Position numbers and translations under genes: made by a program | Shown: piece after piece, positions 36,110-47,470 of the stretch | Layout of the letters: each line of letters begins with the position of its first letter | How positions within the stretch are numbered: the first letter of the stretch is position 1 | From: Euryodendron excelsum | Lineage: Eukaryota > Streptophyta > Magnoliopsida > Ericales > Pentaphylacaceae | Length of the DNA: 64,000 bases | Reading direction: 5' to 3' | NCBI GenBank assembly: GCA_033060915.1 | Contig: CM065392.1 | Location: 2,427,001-2,491,000 of the forward strand | Notes under the pieces: model-generated | Seen by the model: the letters and a program-made list of their open reading frames with translations, nothing else | Told to the model about the DNA's origin: nothing | Database searches by the model: none

Positions 36110-36136
36110 ATTGACCATCTTTTTGTGTATTTGCTT
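36110..36136 (-). other. Decayed polypurine tract of the inner gypsy element
   Basis: On the minus strand, AAGCAAATACACAAAAAGAT lies just before the 3' LTR. It aligns with the purine-rich segment before the 3' LTR of the outer element at 58036-58061; the shared upstream text GATCAACATGGGACCCTTAC confirms the equivalence. Confidence 0.5.
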
Positions 36137-36779
36137 GTCGAAGGCAGAAAACGATAAAGTAAGGGTCCCATGTTGATCGCGAGGTGATCAAAGGGATTGG
36201 AGTAGTTGAAATTTGGAATTTTGAGCCTAAAAACTAAATTGTTCTGATTTTTTAAATCTATAATTTTGAAAACTTGATTTTGAAATTAATTCCTCTTGAA
36301 CTGACAATGCAACTAATGAAATGACACTCCTTGGGGGAGATTCAGGGTTTTGAAATTGATACTTTGAAATTGAAGAATGATTTTTGAAATGATTTTGAAC
36401 TTGAACTTGATAGTTTGAAATGATTTTGAAATTGCTTTATGAAAAGGATTGATTTGGATTGAAAGAATTTGGAAAATCTTTGAAACTTGGAACAAAACTT
36501 TTAAGGAAAAACTTTGAAAATCTAGAATTTTGAAATGAAACTTTTGAGAAAAAAGTTTGGAAACCTAGAATTCAATTTTTGAATGAAATTTTTTGCAAAG
36601 GAAGTTTTGAAAACCAAAAACTTTGAAACATAATTTTTTGAGGTGAAAGTTTAAAAAGCCAGGATTTTTTTCAACCGAAGCTTTTTGCAGTGAAAGCTTG
36701 ATTTGAAAAATGGAGCTTTTGAAGGAAAAAGCTTAAGAAACCCGAAAAAATTTTGAAAATAAAACTTTTGAAGGAGAAA

Positions 36780-37437
36780 GTTCGGGAAACCCGGAAAGGT
36801 ATTTTTCAAATTAAACTTTTTGAAGGAAAAAGTTAGAAAACCTAGAAGGTATCTTTGAAATCAAACTTTTTGAAGGAAAAAGTTAGAAAACCTAGAAAGG
36901 TATTTTTGACATCAAATGTTTTGAAGAAAAAACTAGAAAACCTAGAAGGTATTTTTGAAATCAAACTTTTTGAAGTAAAAAGTTAGAAAACCTAGAAGGC
37001 ATATTTGAAATCAATCTTTTTAAAGGAAAAAGCTAGAAAACCTAGAAGGCATTTTTAAAACCAAACTTTTTGAAGGAAAAAGTTAGAAAACCTAGATGGT
37101 ATTTTTGACATCAAACTTTTTGAAGGAAAAAGTTAGAAAACCTATAAGGTATTTTTGAAATAAAACTTTTTTAAAGAAAAAGTTAGAAAACCTAAAAGGT
37201 ATCTTTGGAATCAAACTTTTTGAAGAAAAAAGCTAGAAAACCTAGAAGGTATTTTTGAAATCAAAGTTTTTGAAGGAAAAAGTTAGAAAACCTAGAAGGT
37301 ATTTTTGAAATCAAATTTTTTGAAAGAAAAAATTAGAAAACCTAGAAGGTATTTTTTTACATCAAAATTTTTTAAGAAAAAAGTTAGAAAACCTAGAAGG
37401 TATTTTTGAAGGAAAAAGTTAGAAAACCTAGAAAGGT
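36780..37437 (-). repeat. Minisatellite, about 13 copies of 50 bp
   Basis: The word AAAACCTAGAAGG recurs with its CCTAGAA core at 36841, 36891, 36941, 36991, 37041, 37091, 37141, 37191, 37241, 37291 and 37341 (exact 50-bp steps), then 37392, then after a 15-bp loss at 37427. The unit also contains TATTTTTGAAATCAAACTTT and TTTGAAGGAAAAAGTTAG. Degenerate copies extend left to about 36520. It lies in the 3' non-coding region, near the 3' LTR. Confidence 0.95.
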
Positions 37438-38540
37438 AGAAACTCCCCTTTTGTTTTTTTTTTTTTTTTAACATGAGGGGTGGAAAACCTATTTTGACTC
37501 GAAACTTTGACTTCTTGAAAACAAAATATTTAGAAAATTCATTTTGACTAGAAACTGTTGGGTTTTTTTTTAATTTATTTTAAACAGAACATTTAGGAAA
37601 TTCGTTTTGGCTTGACCTTCTAAAGACAAAATGTGTAGAAAATTTATTTTGACTTGAACTTGAACTCTTGAAGACAGAATGTATAGAGAATTCATGTTGA
37701 CTCGAAACTTGACCTTCTGAAGACAACATGTATAAAAAAATGTATTTTGACTCGAAACTTGAATTTTTTAAGACAAAATGTATAGAAAATTCATTTTGAC
37801 TCAAGACTTTTGATTTATTTTTTGAAAGCAAAATGTTTAGGAAATTCGTTTTGACTTGAAACTTGAAGCTTTTTGAAGGAAAATTTTAGAAAACTCATGA
37901 AAATTGATTTTTAATTTGAAAGAAAGCAAGAGTTTTGATCTTTTGAATTTGAAAGCTTTGCAAAAAAAAAAGTTTTAAAAGCTTTTGAAATCAACTTTGA
38001 AATTTGAAAATTTTTGTAGACAAAACTTTGAAAGGTTTTAGACTTTTGAAAATTAAAATTTTGATTTGAAAGAAAGTACGAGCTTTCGGTTCTGAAAAGT
38101 AAAATTTTGATTTGAAAGAAAGTACGAGCTTTTGCTTTTGAAGTTGATTTTGAAATGATTCGGTAAGAATTATACCTTGGCTTTGTCTTGAATTTTTGGT
38201 GAAGAGTTGAGCCTTGGGAGTCATGAGAGACTATTTTGTGCTCAGAGTTCTTCTGTCTTGACATTGGAAGGATAGGGCCTTTGTTCGGTCTTGGGCCGAG
38301 GTCTCCGAAGAGCAAATGCTTGGTATTTTCTTGATTGTTGAGTTCTGCTTTTGGTAGGCATGACAGGATTCTAGTTGACATGTCTCTTGAGGGATTTTGC
38401 TTCTCTAAAGTTGAAGGTCTTGAGTTGATCTCTGGATTGAGTGGGATCCCTTTTGAAAAGTTTGAGGCATCTGGAAGGTCGATTGGCTAGTTCTTCTTGA
38501 ATGGGTCCATTAGTTTGAAATTGAATGTGAGGTGCAAGAT
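37438..38540 (-). other. Low-complexity 3' region of the inner gypsy element
   Basis: Rich in TTTGACTCGAAACTTGA- and TTTTGAAATTTG-like phrases repeated irregularly every 50-70 bp (37490-37870). It is apparently an older relative of the minisatellite. No gene is supported; the minus-strand frames are Ser/Phe/Lys/Asn-rich by-products. Confidence 0.55.
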
Positions 38541-38545
38541 AGGCC

Positions 38546-38760
38546 ATTGCCCCAGTTTTCATGGTTTGGAAAAAGGGTGTTCAAAGTTGATTCGAAGGTC
38601 AAGGGTGGGCCATTGCCCCAGTCTTTATGATTTTAGAAGGTTTCAAAGTTGATTAGAGGGATGAAACGTTGCCCCATTCTTCGAGGTTCGCAAAAGGTTG
38701 GATCACGTTATTTCAGAGCTGATTGGGAGGTTGAAGGTGGACTATTGTCCCATTCTCTAT
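38546..38760. repeat. Degenerate ~65-bp repeats
   Basis: Four variants of the phrase CCATTGCCCCAGTCTT-TTCAAAGTTGATT at about 38544, 38610, 38667 and 38742, with uneven spacing. Confidence 0.6.
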
Positions 38761-39157
38761 TTTTTGTTGGCTATAAATGGCAGTATCGTGGCTCAGGCTA
38801 TTGGGGCTGGCTCCGTTGGTTGAGGGGAACAGTCCAGGAGTAGCATAAATAGTTTAATCTCTTATCCAGGAGAGCTGCATATAGTTTAGGCTCTTATCTA
38901 GGAGCTAGCTGACTCGTTGGCTAAGCTGAAGTTAGTTGCCCCAGGTTGATTTGCAAAAGGCTCTGGCACTATGCTGGAGATTAGAAGACCGAGATGCTGT
39001 GATCACTAAGTTATGTAGTGCACGAGGGTACGCCTTATAGAGTCAGAGAATTGATTTGATGATAACTGGCTGATGTGGTTTGTTGAAATGGACCTCTTGT
39101 GAGTTGAGCCGTGTTGAAGGTTTTTGGCTTTTGACTTGCCCTAGTTGGGCTGTACTC

Positions 39158-39290
39158 TAGATGACTGGATGCTCAAGATAACTGGATATTCATGGATGAC
39201 TCGACGTTTTGGATCGCTAAATGTTTTGAATAGTTGGATGCTTTGGGTAGTTGAACACTCTAGATGGCTGGATATTGAACATTATTGGGT
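39158..39290. repeat. Short degenerate repeats, about 18-24 bp
   Basis: Variants of GATGACTGGATGCTC recur about seven times with small length changes. Confidence 0.6.
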
Positions 39291-39589
39291 TGCGACATCA
39301 AGATGTTGGGCTTGAAGACACCTTGCGATGTGAGACAGCTCAGGAAGATGCCCCTTAAACTTGTACCTATCTCAATATTTTGTAAGCAATATCAAGATAG
39401 AACAGACTAGTCTTTAATAAATGACTTAAGATATTCATGCCTATTACTTTGCCATGCTCAATTTAGAAATTTGTTACCAATGCAGTTTTCCCCACAGGTT
39501 GGCATCTCTTGACCAATTGTTGAGGCATGAGATTTTGCTACTTTGCTGAGGTCGTCTTGTTGGTGCTACTTGGAATGCTGATAAGGAGA

Positions 39590-40560
39590 ATTGGCTATTT
39601 GCTTTTTTTTTCTCTTTTTTTTCCTTTTTCTCTCATTTAAACCATTTCTGCCATCTGTACCCTTGCGGGTTTTCACAGATGCCAGTTCTACTATTTTTGC
39701 ACGTCAACACCTGTTTTGGGGTTTTCACTGTGTCAGTAGTTTTATGTCTTGCCATGACTTTACTTTTTTACCCATAGCGCCCCGAAAGGTTTTCACTATG
39801 TCCTCAGGCCATGCTTTTTTTTTTATTTTATTTATTTCTCTCATTGATGCCGATGAAGACGATTCCTTACTGAATGAGAACAGGAGTGTTGAGTGCTTTC
39901 ATTTGGAAGAATGATTGATGATGAAGTCTGTTACTGACTGAAGTCGCTCCTTTGATTGAAGACTGTTGATGTTACTTTTGACATTGAGCCTAGAGCTGAG
40001 TTGAAATTTTCGCTGGATAGAGCATTTTCTAATGTGATCATCTTCCTTTAAAGAGCAATGATAGTGATAACCGATCCGAAAGGTCTTTATTTTGGACTGT
40101 AATGTGGGCTTGGTTATGAGGTGTTTGAAAGGAATGGATAAAGGCTCAAAATATTTTTCTTGTATTTAGCTTTTAAGACATATTATCACCTTTGACAACT
40201 CGACTCTTCCTTTCTCTCTTTTTTGTTGCTGCTCACTTTCTTCCTACCTTATTGTTTTCTCACTCTCCCCTTATATTTATGGATTTAAACCTAACATGGC
40301 TCTTGTGTTTCCTGATGGCTTTTTTTTTTTTTTTTTTTTGATCTGTTACTTTTGCATCATGGTGTTCTTACAGATTTTCACAAGGTCGACAACTTTTGTA
40401 TCTTGCCATGCTTCTACCTTTTTACCCACAGTGTCTTTTCGAATTTTCACTATGTCCTTGAGGTCAGAGGTCATGCTATTTATAACTATTTTTTATCATT
40501 TCTATGAAGGTCAGTATTCTATTTGCTATAGCATTGACTCTCTTATTTTAAGAATTGAAA
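39590..40560. repeat. Diverged internal duplication in the inner element
   Basis: The block around 39690-39815 (phrases TATGTCTTGCCATG, TTTTTACCCATAG, GGTTTTCACTATGTCCT) reappears, diverged, at 40380-40470 (TATCTTGCCATG, TTTTTACCCACAG, AATTTTCACTATGTCCT), about 660-680 bp apart. The open frames across both are T-rich by-products. Confidence 0.6.
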
Positions 40561-40804
40561 GAGTTTGAGATTTTTCTTTTTTCCTTTTTTTTCTGCTTTC
40601 TCTCTTGGGCACTCCTTAAACCTATATCCACTATTTATTTCTCTTTTCCTATTTACTCTGTCTTGACCCATTGTGGGCGGTGATCACTAGGTTGGGTTTT
40701 AGGAAGGAAAGTAATCGGCTTAACTAGGTTTTGCAAGGGGCTGCTTTTAATTGTATGGTAGAGGAATTGAAGGCCTCTCTTCATTTCAATCATTGCTATC
40801 GTTG

Positions 40805-41510
40805 CTCTGTCAAAGTTTTTTATTACACATAGTAGTGCTTTACCTAATATGAGCTGATGAGTGCTGCAAAGATTTTTTCTTCCACATCTTCTAGGATCAA
40901 TGCTCTTCCTGCCATGACTTTGTGAATCAAGAACGGGTCTTTATAGTTGGGGTTGAACTTTCCTTTGGCTTTCTGCTAACTTGGAAGTGTCTTTTTAAGA
41001 ATAAGATCCCCTTCTTTGAAGTGGCGGTGCTTGACTTTCGTGCTGAAGGATCTGTTGATGCATCTTTAATAGTATTGGGTATGGTAGATGGTTGCCGTTT
41101 CCTTTTCTTCTAGGAGGCAAAGTTGTTTACACACTTCAGTGAGTTGAATTCCCATGAGGACTCGGAGAGAGAGGATGTCTACTTTGACTGGTAGGATTGC
41201 CTAGTTGCTTTAGACTAAGGAGAATGGTAGTGCCCCAGTTGAAATTCAAACGGAGGTTCTATATGCCATTAATGCAAAGGGTAGCTTCTCGTGCCAATCC
41301 CTATGGTGGTCATTTTTCTTGCAAGGGATTCTTCTGAAGCTTTTTGTTCTACTGCTTCGATGGCTCCATTTATTTGTGGATGGTAGGCTACCGAGTTATA
41401 GGGATTGATCTTGAAAGATTTGGTAATTTTTTTCCATCGTGTCATTGTTGAGGATACTTACATTATCTATAATGATGGACTTGGGGGGGGCGACTCTGTA
41501 AAGGATGTCT
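40805..41510 (-). pseudogene. Gypsy integrase, C-terminal half, degenerate
   Basis: On the minus strand, in shifting frames, are: SIIIDNVSILNND (the IISDNGxxFxx segment around the second catalytic Asp); YHPQINGAIEA (the YxPQxNGxxEA segment with the catalytic Glu); a WHEKLP-like and AYRTS-like stretch with frameshifts; ESSWEFNSL; then HFKEGDLILKKTLPS and GKFNPNYKDPFLI, the C-terminal GPY/F-type module in which GPY has become DPF; and ALILEDVEE. Stops interrupt several parts. The N-terminal zinc finger and first catalytic Asp are missing, and the leader follows directly upstream, so a deletion removed gag to mid-integrase. Confidence 0.82.
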
Positions 41511-42650
41511 GGAAGTCTTTAGGGTTAAAAGATGCCAAGCTTTGGATACCCTGCAAGTTTTGTTTTTTTGAAAAAGATTTTAGCATGACAAATAAAACAT
41601 TTCATAATCAAAAGTCATTTATTTCAGATTATCTTGCTATGTACTTGATATTTACATGATACTTTGATAAGTTAAAATCACGGGGTTCCTCCTCTAGGCT
41701 TTATCAAGGCCTCCAGGGTCTAGGGACTTTGATAAATGGTTTGATCGACTAACTGCTTATCTTGATGCTGCTAGATTGATGGAGCTTTGAGGAAGGTGGG
41801 CCAATATAAGAGGACTAATGCCTAGGATTAAGGTATCCGCTTCATGGAACAGGCTTTGATAATGATTTTTTTTGAATAGATTGTAAGTCAATGATCTGAG
41901 CCAGAATGGTAGTCTACTGATTCATTGACTCTTTCGGATGAGGACTACTCTGTACTCGTGCCCCTAGTTCTTTCTTGGGTTGGCACCTTCTGTCAAGCAA
42001 CTGGGATGGACTGGATTTTTCAAATAGCATGTTGACAAAACTTTGTAGATTATGACACAACGTTGAGGTTATTGTTTGAAAGGCAACACTTTGCTAATGA
42101 ACGGTCAATCCCTTCTGTAGGTTAGGCTTCTTCCAGTGAATGGACTCATCCTTTCATGAGTTTTGAACTAGGTGTGATGCCCAAGGGTCTCGCAGGTTTG
42201 GCTATGCTCTCGAGCCTAGAAAAAGAAAAAATAAAATATAATTAGCATGCAAAGTTGAAGGTTTTATGTAATGCATGCCCTATGGAGGTGCTTTTTTTTT
42301 TTTAGGGAATCTAGACATGAAGCCGAGTCTATTTTGGAGTTGGGGTTTTGCCCCTATTGTGCAATACAATACCTCTTCAACATGGGCTGGTTGATGATTC
42401 TCTGTTTGGGCAATCCTGCCTCCATGGACAGAGAGAGATTTGGGCTTCGCTTGAGACATGGTTCTATGCATGCCATGAATCCTCATGGTTAAGGAACCCT
42501 AAGGAGTTTTGGTATGTTCGATTAACATAAGATTAGATTTCTCCCTTCTCTCTACGGTTGATTAAATGAATAAGAATGCAATGACTTGAGTTTCTTAGAA
42601 CTCTTGCTCTGAAATAGATATGGATGCATGAGCATAATAAAAGTGAATAT
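41511..42650 (-). other. Leader DNA of the inner gypsy element, distal block
   Basis: Non-coding. 42260-42645 is a diverged copy of 47615-48250 (shared phrases TATGTAATG, GAGTCTA, TTTTGGAG, GCATGCCATGA, GAGTTTTGGTA). It is bounded on the right by the solo LTR; AATAT at 42646-42650 is the left target copy. Confidence 0.6.
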
Positions 42651-44107
42651 TGTCGCGCCCTGATTTTTGGGTGCCCAAGGTCCTTTCGGCTCGGAGACCC
42701 TAAAGCATGAAACTTTGTCACTGGAACTCATCCTCCTAGAAGGACAAGTGCGACTAGGTTTGAAAATTGGTTTAACTAAGGGCTTTACAAAAAATAGGAG
42801 TCGCCACCTAACTTGATTAAGGTGAGTTAGGGCACCTAAAACTAAGTGTTAATCCAAAGATTAAACTTAGGGCTTTTGGAACAAGTTTTGAAAACTCCCT
42901 CAAGAGAGGGTCTTTAAGAAAATAGGTTGTTTGGCAACCTTTGGAAAGATTTAAGCCCTTTTGGAAAATAACTCCATTTTGGTCATTTGAAAACAAAAAT
43001 CTATGGTTCAGGGGTTGGTTACGTGTATGGAAGATATCCTAAGATCATCACCCTACCCCACCCTTTCGGTACTTACATGTCTAATCACCATTTGTTCACT
43101 CACTAGAATAACCAGTTACCATTGTCCACTTAATATCCACTTTAGAATTTTAAAAATGGGGTTTAGTCATTACTTTTCGGATAGATGATGCATGATGCAA
43201 GTTTTTGGAAGAAGTTTGAAAATAATGGGGGTTTTGAAAGAGTTTGGAATAGAAACTTTGAATTAATTGGAATTTTTGAAAAAAGGGTTGGAGTTGAAAT
43301 AAAAGTTATGACCGCACCATTTTAGGTTGCCTACGTATCTCATTGGGAGAGAATCAGGTCATTCGTAGTTCGGGCAAGAGTCCGATGGAAAATAGACGCA
43401 TAGACGCATTAGGGCCTTTGAAAGTTTTGAAGATACTTTGGGGTTTTTGGAAAAGTTGAGACATTTTGAGGTCTTTGGAAAAGTTTAAGATACTTGGAGG
43501 TCTTTGGAAAAGTTTAAGACACTTTGAGGTCTTTGGAAGTTTAAGACACTTTGAGGTCTTTGGAAGTTTAAGACTATTTGTGGTCTTGGAAGTTGAAGAC
43601 TCTTTGTGGTCTTGGAAGTTTTGACTTGAAATTGGATGGTGGCATGTTTTGAAAATGTTTTTGGATCAACTTGAGGGAGTTTTGAAAAAATGCTTTGGCA
43701 TGTCTCAAGAGAACTTGAAAGTGTTTTTGAAGTCTTGTTTTGAACACCTTGGAAGCATGATTTTAGAATGTTTTGATGAATTAATTTTTTAAAGTGATTT
43801 TTAGAAATGGCTAAGGGTTTGGAATCCTAATATGGACAATCTTAGAGGTGGTTCTTGATTTATCACTTGTCCTTAGAATCCCTAACCATGAGAGGGCTAG
43901 GGACACCTTAGGTTTATGACCTTTTGAAAACATTTTTGGAAATGCCTTGAAGATGGAGTGTAAGAACATTTGAAGAGTTTATGGAGTTGGTTTTTTTTTT
44001 TTTTTTTTCAATCAAGAAAGTAGAAGGTTTTAGAAAAATGGGTTATGAGGATAGTTTAAAATTGAGTGATCATTTAGAGAAGGGTTCAAGAGTTGAAACC
44101 TTGAAGC

Positions 44108-44430
44108 GTACAAATCTAGGTTAGGTTGGCCTAAGGTTAGGGGTGACCTAAGGTTAACTAACTTGGATTAGGTTAACTTAAGGTTAAGATGACCTATGGT
44201 TAGCTAACTAAGGTTGGGTTAACCTAAGGTTAAGATGACCTAGGGTTAACTAACTAGGGTAGGGTTAACCTAAGGTTAGGATGACTTAGGGTTAGGTTAA
44301 CCTAAGGTGAGTGAACTAGGGTCAAGTTAACTTAGGGCTGGACAACTTGGGTCAAGTTAAACTAGAGTTGGTCAACTAGGGTCAAGTTAGCCTAGGGTTG
44401 GATAACTAGGGTCAAGTTAGCCTAGGGTTG
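44108..44430 (-). repeat. Expanded AGGTTAACCTAAGGTTA block in the solo LTR
   Basis: About 15 variants of GGTTAACCTAAGGTTAGGAT / AACTAGGGTCAAGTTA follow in tandem with irregular 20-35 bp steps. It corresponds, inverted, to the shorter blocks at 25430-25595 and 60480-60640 but is about twice as long. Confidence 0.85.
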
Positions 44431-46965
44431 GATTAGAAAATGGTTTTGAAATATTGTTTGATGCACTTTTGGGAAGAGTTTTGAAAAACAAAGCATGCTA
44501 TGCAATGGACTTTGGTGGACCACCCTTTTGAAGATCATTTCCATGAAAATTTTGACTCTAGTCAAGAGTATGGTTTATATGGTTGGTGATTGGAGACCAT
44601 TCCAAGGAAGGTTTCCTCATGGCCATTATAACCTTTATCTTGACAAGAGTGGGGGTTTCAAAAATCAACCTAATGATGGCCATTTTTGAAAAATCATTTT
44701 TGATGCAAAGATGGAGAGAATGCATTTTTGAAAATCATCTTTTGATAAGGATTTTGAAAACCATTTTTCAAGGTAACCATTCCATCAAGAGAGGGTTCAT
44801 ATGGCCAAACAAAAGGGAGACCTCTCAAGAGAGGGTTTTATGGGGCCATTCCAACCACTACACTTAAAAGCATGGAAATTTTGAAAATTGGAGAATTAGA
44901 AAGCAACCTTTATACAAATTAAAATGTCATGACACCCAAAATGAGAGTTAGGGGGTTAGTAGGAGGTCTTCTAAGGTATGACTTCTAAAATCGCATCCTA
45001 AACTTCAAGGGATCAATTTTTGGAACAATTTTTGAAATAAATATAGAGTTTGGGAATGGCATGAAAATAAGAGCAATGTAAGCATTGTAGAACATGACAA
45101 TAAGCATAAAATGAAACCAAGCATACAAAACATGATCAAAATAGTAACATGCAAGGGGTTATGATCACATACAAGACTTTTAGGCTACACCACATAAACA
45201 AGGGGCTCCTAGGCTACACCATCTTAAAGTAGGCTAGTGAGAGATCCTCCTACACGGTGGCTCTCACTTGCTTTCCTCTAGGCATAATCTAAGAGCCCTC
45301 TTAGCTCAAGCATGCAAGAAAGGGGGGTTGAAGATGGGGATTAAAATAGAGAATAGCCTAAGTATGTTAGGAGGGAGAAGAGAAGAGTTGGGAAAAACAC
45401 AAATGTAAAAGGGATACCACCTTTTGCCTTCAACGCACTTGTAGTCTTCCAAGGATGCTTTGATTGGAGCTTGAATGACTTCAAGAATGCTTAGAGGGTT
45501 GGTAGGGAGTGTTTGATGGTGTATAAGGCTTTATATGCGAAGTTTATAGGCTTGGGGATGATGAAATCTAAGCTAAGTGTTGGAGGGATGAAGTGTGTAT
45601 AGAGATTTGCAGTTCTGGAGTGACTTTAGCAGAGCTTCACATCAAAAATCAGAGTTGGAATATGCAAAGGGGGGTCTGGTATTTATAGATATTCTGGAAT
45701 AGACCTGGCGCATGTACTACATACGCCCAGCTAAAATTTGACCTGGCACATGTAGGACATGCGCAGGTACTGTTCCATTGCCAGAATGACACTTGACACC
45801 CTGTGTACTGGTTAAATCTCCATTGTTGATAAAAAATTGGTCGATCTGATCAAAATTTGAGCACATGTAGCATACGCTCCATCACCGGGAAGGTTCGTCC
45901 AAACTTTGTCTTAATAATTGAGTCAATCGGGAAGGTTTCGGGAAAATCGATCGCACTCGGGATCTTCTTCTAGGGCTTTCAGTGAACTTTCATGTTTTTG
46001 AAAAGTTTGAATTGTGCTTGGAAGCATGGGATATTGTCTCCAGAAGCGTGCATAAAAGGACACTTTTACGGAGCGTCTGTGATACGTTCTGAGAGTGTTT
46101 GAAAGTGGTTGTTTTCGTTTCGTGTGATCGAGGCCTTCGGGAAGCGATCCTTTCGATTGGGCCGTACCGATGGAAAGTACTCTAGAAATAATTTCGGGAA
46201 TTCCCAGATTTATGTGTTTCTCAGGTTGTTTGACGGTGCGTTTCAATAAGGGAATTGGGAAAAAAGTCAACCTTGGCAAAGCGCTTGCGAGACGCTCCAA
46301 AAGTTGACAAAAGTAACTGGGTTTGAGCCATACGATGAAGGGTTTCGGGAAGCAATCTATCCAATCAAACCGTATCGATGGAAAGATCTATGAACGAGCT
46401 TTCGGGAATTCCCTGATTTACATATTTCTCAAGTCGGTTGACGGTGCATTATAACCAGGGAATCAGGAGAAGGAACTTTTATGGAGTCGTGTGAGTTTAG
46501 TGTCGTAGGGTCCTCCTCGGGTTAAACAAGGGTGTATGGTGAAACCCTTTGCCCAAAATCCCAGGACCGGTGCTGTCTTAGGGCATGTTTGGATTGTTAG
46601 GGGCAATACGGCTATTTTGATTGGGAATGGCTGGAAATGGTTAGGAATGGTTTGGTGTGCTGTGTTAAGCGTGTAGGGTTATTCAGGGATGGTTTTGGGA
46701 GAGTCTTTTAACGTTCGGTGGGGTTTGTGCCATGCTGAGGCGTTCAAGGGCTAAACGGTCATTTTGACCAGAGCGTGCCCGAATAGGACCGGATTTGGAC
46801 CAAATGGCGTACAGGGGATGCCTAATGGTTTAACAACACTTTAGAAGGATGGACTCATTGTTTTAAGAGATTTTGAACTTTCCCAAAACGTGCCTGGAGG
46901 CCCAAGGGGCGAGTTTGGTCATTTTTCACCGAGTCGGGCTAGCAGGCGCTGGTGTTAACCTAGGT

Positions 46966-47300
46966 GTTGGTTCCTGAGACCGCCCGGTCTTAGAAAACTA
47001 CCTGTGCGGTGTCGGTCTCTAAGAACGCCCAGTCTTAGAGAACTACCTGTAGGGGTGGTGTTGGTTCTTGAGAACGCCTGGTCCTAGAAAGCTACCTGAA
47101 TTGGTGGTGTTGGTCTCTGAGAATGCCCGGTCTCGGTGAACTACCAAGTGACAAACATTCTACGTTGGCGAGCTAGCAGGCGCCAGAAGTGAACTGTCTG
47201 GAACTTAATAAAGTGTTGGTCCCCGAGATCGCCCGATCCCGGGAAGCTACCTAAATGGCGTTGGTTTCTGGGACCGCCCAATCCGGAAAGCTACCTGGAA
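46966..47300 (-). repeat. Six ~50-bp repeats in the U3 of the solo LTR
   Basis: Variants of GTTGGTTCCTGAGACCGCCC followed by GGTCTTAGAAAACTACCTG begin at about 46966, 47011, 47060, 47109, 47214 and 47260. The other LTRs have at this position a different motif (GTGTTTCCGCCACTCTGATG-like, about 35340-35560 and 52645-52860). The repeat therefore marks the subgroup. Confidence 0.8.
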
Positions 47301-47470
47301 CAGTGGTGCTTATGGCTCTAGCGGGTCCTTATGGGCCCGAGAAGCGACCAGTTGGTTGGATTGGAGATTGTAAGGCTCATCTTGAACCTGCATGTGTTGT
47401 GATGTTGGAAAACTCAGCTTGGTCGGGCCGGAGATAGCTGAGCGGGCAAAAATGGGGTGCTTACAAATAT

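Larger units (their letters stand above)
42651..47465 (-). repeat. Solo LTR of a related gypsy element
   Basis: 4815 bp, TGTAAGC...GCGCGACA on the minus strand, flanked exactly by AATAT (42646-42650 and 47466-47470). There is no internal region, so it is a solo LTR left by recombination between the two LTRs of a complete element. It is the same family but a different subgroup: longer, with extra repeat blocks at 44108-44430 and 46966-47300, and a TATA box TATAAATA at 45687-45680 (minus). Confidence 0.95.

Noticed and set aside
37911..38381. 156-residue minus-strand frame beside the minisatellite
   Set aside because: Ser/Lys/Phe-rich product of low-complexity 3' DNA with no recognisable domain; the equivalent region of the outer element has no such frame.
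39591..40568. Plus-strand frames of 107 and 90 residues
   Set aside because: Phe/Leu-rich translations of T-rich non-coding DNA in the 3' region of a minus-strand element; no domain, no ATG context and no conservation between the two duplicated blocks.
45923..46300. 125-residue minus-strand frame in the solo LTR
   Set aside because: It lies in LTR sequence, shows no domain and has no counterpart in the sister LTRs.
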